From positions 221,381 to 285,380 of the forward strand of contig RPFO01000184.1 of assembly GCA_009746045.1 (NCBI GenBank): 64,000 bases of DNA, read 5' to 3'. How positions within the stretch are numbered: the first letter of the stretch is position 1; each line of letters begins with the position of its first letter. Position numbers and translations under genes: made by a program. The notes below the pieces were generated by a model, which had not been told where the DNA came from, did no database searches, and saw only the letters and a program-made list of their open reading frames with translations. Positions 60,789 through 64,000 of the stretch are shown here, in pieces. Source of the DNA: Mesostigma viride. Taxonomy: Eukaryota > Streptophyta > Mesostigmatophyceae > Mesostigmatales > Mesostigmataceae.

Positions 60789-61499
60789 ATGCCAAATTCG
60801 GAAGAATTTCGGATTCCGGACGATGAGGAAATAGCCGCTCCGCCGGCTGGTTCTTCGTCAAGACCGACGGTGCCGTCGTGGCAGCAATTGCTCGACGAAG
60901 TAACGGTCTCGCTCGACGAGCTTCATCGTCAGCAGCGTGCAGCTCACGCATTGCTCGGGGATAACCCCGAGGACCCCGATTTGCCAGCACTGGTGCCGGC
61001 AATCCGCAACCTGTTGGACCAGATTCGAAACATTTTATCGACATTTACGGTCCAGGTGCGGGGAGGTTTGCGGTCGGTGACCGAAGTCACGACTGCCATT
61101 GAGGAGTTGGACAACGTCCTCTCTTCACTCACCGGTTACCAGAGAAACCTGCAAAACTGGGCATCGCTACGCACGGGGGGCGCGCCGGCGGTGTCGACAA
61201 ATTTGTTTCAGGATCTCGCGCTGTTATCGCTGCTCACTCGCGGCGTACGCAGTCGTGAGCGCCAGGTTTTAATTAACCTGGTGGCATTTCTCGCCTCTGT
61301 GCGAGAGTGGATTCCCGCGGGGTGGGAATTATTGACGATCTTTACACATCCTCTGCGCCTCGTCGCGCGTCGGCGCGTCGCAACTTACGCGGCGGGGAGC
61401 ACGCCGGTTTTAATTCATACCGGTGCAGGTCCGGAGCTGGATATGGAGGATCGTGAGTTCGTATACACGTACTGCGACTTCAGGGGCCTTGACTACTAG
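60789..61499 (+). CDS. ORF of unknown function between LTR-like leader and gag, 236 aa
   Basis: An intact frame from ATG (MPNSEEFRIPDDEEIAAPPA). It is mostly helical (DELHRQQRAAHALLGDN, TTAIEELDNVLSSLTGYQRN), with a more hydrophobic stretch (VLINLVAFLASVREWIPAGW). No cysteine cluster or enzyme motif was seen. It may be an additional ORF of the LTR element or a leftover of the virus. I do not recognise the family. Confidence 0.5.
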   Translation: MPNSEEFRIPDDEEIAAPPAGSSSRPTVPSWQQLLDEVTVSLDELHRQQRAAHALLGDNPEDPDLPALVPAIRNLLDQIRNILSTFTVQVRGGLRSVTEVTTAIEELDNVLSSLTGYQRNLQNWASLRTGGAPAVSTNLFQDLALLSLLTRGVRSRERQVLINLVAFLASVREWIPAGWELLTIFTHPLRLVARRRVATYAAGSTPVLIHTGAGPELDMEDREFVYTYCDFRGLDY

Positions 61500-61669
61500 T
61501 CGGCCTAATTTTCTTCTGCAGTACTCGTCGACATTTTTTTTGTCGAATTTTCAGCGGCAATTCGCGGGGCGGCAGCGACACCGGCGCAGGCGGCAGTGGC
61601 GACACAAAAATTTTGTACATATTTTCTGCTGCTTTGTTAAGGTGTTCTTTGAATAGCTGGTAGTGCAGG

Positions 61670-62782
61670 ATGGCTGAGGGACGCCGTAGCAAGGGTCCAG
61701 CCAGTGGGAATAATAATGGGGGTGCTGGTAGTGGAACCGCTCACGTAGATGACGTGGGGCTTACCGGAGAGATTACCAACCTTCCTCACAATAATAATAA
61801 TGCACAAGCTATTCATGGCTTTGATCTTACCACACAGGGTCTTTTAATTGTCAATCAGTTGCAGCCTGTAACCTCAGACTCCAAGCCTAAGCAGGCTGAA
61901 GAGTTTGTGGAGGGATTGGAAGGGTTCCCTAGCTTGTACGGTGGTACAAATTACTATCAAATCTGGATAGGCAGTAGCACTTTTGGCAAGTGTACTGACC
62001 AGATTAAGGACCTAACCAGGGAGTGCAAAAAGGCCAATAAGGCCTGGGCACTGTACGTGGCTGAGCTGAAGGAGCTGCTGGAGACCAACGAAAGAAGGTC
62101 GGCATCCATTGGCAGGACAAGTACCAAGGGTGGGAGGTCAAGGGGGACCTGATCCAGAACTTTCTCAACTATTGTAAGATGGTTGAGGAGGGCAGGGCTC
62201 ACGGCTTTAATGTCGCTGATAACATAGCCCTAACCAACTGGCTCAAGGTTTCTGGGCTGGATAAGGCGACACGTGGCTCCTTAAAAGTCATGTGTGCCCC
62301 ACACTCTACCCTGAAGGCCTACAAGGTCATCATTAAACAAGCACTCGAGGCAGAGGAGCTGTTTGAGGGTGGAGTGCCAGCAGTGAAGGCTACCCAGGCA
62401 GGCGGGCGTACCCAGGGTGGCTCCAAGACGTCTGAGGCTGACCGAAGCCAAGGAGGGCGTAGGGGCAACCAACAAGCGCAAGGGAGATCATTCACCTGAT
62501 TCTGACAGGAGGTCACACTCCAAGTCGGTGTTCAGGCGGGTGGGTGGTCAGCCCAAGCAGGGCAACGCGTCTGACAATGGGGGCAGTGGCCAGGGCAAGT
62601 CCAAGATACAATGCTACCTGTGCAAGGGGTGGGGGCACATCAAGAAGGAGTGTCCCAGCTTCAAGAAGTCCCAGGGCCAGGGCAGCAACAAGAATAACAA
62701 CAACAACAAGAAGAACAACAACAAGTCCCAGGCAGGCCAGCCTTCAAAGGGCAGTCAGCAAGAAGACAACAAGGAGCAGTGA
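61670..62782 (+). pseudogene. Gag-like protein with zinc knuckle, two frameshifts
   Basis: The ATG at 61670 opens MAEGRRSKGPASGNNNGGAG. The body reads GLEGFPSLYGGTNYYQIWIG and LKELLETN, then a frameshift at about 62088 leads to HWQDKYQGWEVKGDLIQNFL and NWLKVSGLDKATRGSLKV. A second shift at about 62440-62470 leads to a basic region and a CCHC knuckle CYLCKGWGHIKKECPSF. This is the organisation of retrotransposon Gag (capsid, then nucleocapsid). It ends with TGA at 62780-62782. Confidence 0.75.
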
Positions 62783-64000
62783 CTGTCTGAGGCAACCCCT
62801 ACACACCTTAATTCACCCAAGGGGGAGGCCAGGTGCTCCAATGCAGATTTTATATCTGGGCAACAAGAGGGTGATCTCCAGGTTCAGTGTGGCCCCAGGT
62901 CACCTGGAGAGGTACAGGTTCCTATGAAGACGTCCTTGACAGCTGATGCAGCTGTAAGAATGTCTGACCCTATGCATCCTCGTGCTGGGCACGAGGGTGG
63001 ACCTCTCATTTTGAGAGAAACCAATGTACAACCACAGAGGGGTGTGAAGGCCTCTGGTGGTATGCATGTGGTCCCTGCTGGCGGTCCAGGTGTTGGGCAT
63101 GAGCAGGGTGACTCAGGCTCTGAGTCAGAACAGGATGGAAGTCAGCATGGTGATGCTGGACAACCTGACAGCACAGTCCTGACTGTGCCAGGGACTGCTT
63201 CCTCTGTGTACCAGGAGTTGGGTGCCCGAATCCACAACATGTTTGGGCATGCCACTTCTCTGTCAAACAACTTTGCCTTCCGTATGGGCAGGGCACCCCT
63301 TCTTAAGGCGTGTCAGCAAGCTGCCTCACGGTGTAAGTGCCAGTTGTCCTCCAACAAGCCCAGGAAATCACATGCCAAAGCTCTACCTCAGAGCATTGGT
63401 GATCTGCAGTGTGATATCCAACACATCAGGGGCATGCAACTGTTGGTGTGCGTGGACAGGTACACGAAATACAAGGTGCTGGAGCATTTACCTTCTATGA
63501 AGAACAGGTACTTGCTGGCTGCCCTGCAGAATGTAAGAGCCAAGTTTCCTACCACAAGGATCCAGGTGGACATGCAGTTTCAGCATCTCAAGGGTGATCC
63601 TACCCTTCCTGAGTTGCTGGTTACACCTAGGGAGGCTCATGGGCAGCAGGGTGCTATCGAGAGGGCAATCCAGGAGGTCAAGAAATTGATCATCTCTGAA
63701 GACTGGGTACCCTTGTCTGCACCTGCACTTGTCAGGAGTGCATGGCTGAGGAACGTGGAGCAGCAGCTGAACAGCAGGGTTAACTTCTACTATGATGGAG
63801 TTGCTGTCAGCCCAATGGGTCTATATCATGGCCTGTGCCCACCACATGTGCTGGAGGGCTGGAAACATGCTGCACATGTCACCTTTGCCAAGCTGAGGGA
63901 GAAGGACCGGGGTTGGAAGATGCTGGAGCCACAAGTGGGTCAGAAGGTCCTAGCTTGGAAGGAACCTAGCCTTTATGGCAAACGTGGTAGCTGGAGTCCT
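62783..64000 (+). CDS. Pol (integrase region) of LTR-type retrotransposon, partial
   Basis: The frame continues in phase straight after the gag TGA and is open to the right edge, so one stop codon separates Gag and Pol. There is an H-x4-H then C/CxC region (ARIHNMFGH ... CQQAASRCKC) like the integrase zinc-binding part. It is followed by an rve-like core: LLVCVDRYTKYKVLEHL, RIQVDMQFQHLKGD, then REAHGQQGAIERAIQEVKKL (the E-region). No protease or RT is seen yet, which would suit a Ty1/copia-like order. The C terminus lies outside the window. Confidence 0.6.
   Translation, partial: MSEATPTHLNSPKGEARCSNADFISGQQEGDLQVQCGPRSPGEVQVPMKTSLTADAAVRMSDPMHPRAGHEGGPLILRETNVQPQRGVKASGGMHVVPAGGPGVGHEQGDSGSESEQDGSQHGDAGQPDSTVLTVPGTASSVYQELGARIHNMFGHATSLSNNFAFRMGRAPLLKACQQAASRCKCQLSSNKPRKSHAKALPQSIGDLQCDIQHIRGMQLLVCVDRYTKYKVLEHLPSMKNRYLLAALQNVRAKFPTTRIQVDMQFQHLKGDPTLPELLVTPREAHGQQGAIERAIQEVKKLIISEDWVPLSAPALVRSAWLRNVEQQLNSRVNFYYDGVAVSPMGLYHGLCPPHVLEGWKHAAHVTFAKLREKDRGWKMLEPQVGQKVLAWKEPSLYGKRGSWSP

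Overview
The window is eukaryotic nuclear DNA, most likely from a green alga or a close relative. The evidence is spliced genes with phase-0 introns (some with GC donors), long (CATC)n, (ATTA)n and (GGGA)n microsatellites, a FAR1-type Mutator transposase, and a Penelope-like retroelement with an N-terminal GIY-YIG nuclease, a form reported from green algae. The species assignment is inference. No rRNA, intact tRNA, CRISPR array or bacterial operon was seen.

Layout. 0-6 kb: the end of a retrotransposon pol gene, a LINE ORF1 remnant, microsatellites and a cluster of foldback MITEs with tRNA-like pieces. 7-11.5 kb: a decayed LINE split by a 3.36 kb DNA transposon (19-bp inverted ends, 10-bp target duplication), followed by a tRNA-derived SINE with its own 10-bp duplication. 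12.3-17.6 kb: a 5.3 kb element with 28-bp perfect terminal inverted repeats, subterminal GGTGGGAC repeats and a transposase-type helix-turn-helix fragment. 18-22.7 kb: LINE pieces around a 1.2 kb (CATC)n tract, then a candidate RanBP2-type zinc-finger gene. 24-28.6 kb: a minisatellite and a four-exon Mutator-like transposase gene. 29.6-36.3 kb: an intact 1018-aa Penelope-like protein (GIY-YIG, CxC, RT) and a spliced gene of unknown function, lying between long inverted repeats. 37-42.6 kb: LINE ORF2 (endonuclease plus RT), microsatellites, and a frameshifted protein-kinase fragment between inverted short repeats.

The main find is at about 43.3-60.2 kb: a nearly complete integrated Polinton-like virus (PLV). 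A leftward block carries virion genes: a major capsid protein candidate, a penton-like minor capsid candidate, an Ig-repeat/LamG fibre, two other large beta-rich proteins and several small basic or amphipathic proteins. A rightward block carries a coiled-coil protein, an A32-type packaging ATPase, an AT-hook protein, a tyrosine recombinase and an AEP primase-SF2 helicase. The two blocks diverge from a 38-bp spacer. No B-family polymerase, rve integrase or maturation protease was seen. Most reading frames are open. The visible damage is a 484-bp MITE-like insertion in the fibre gene and a missing ATG in a second virion gene, so the copy looks fairly young but probably defective.

60.2-64 kb: the 5' part of an LTR-retrotransposon-like element (LTR-like leader, an unknown ORF, a frameshifted gag with zinc knuckle, integrase), running off the right edge. 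Overall the window is a nest of mobile elements containing one endogenous virus, and little of it looks like ordinary host coding sequence.
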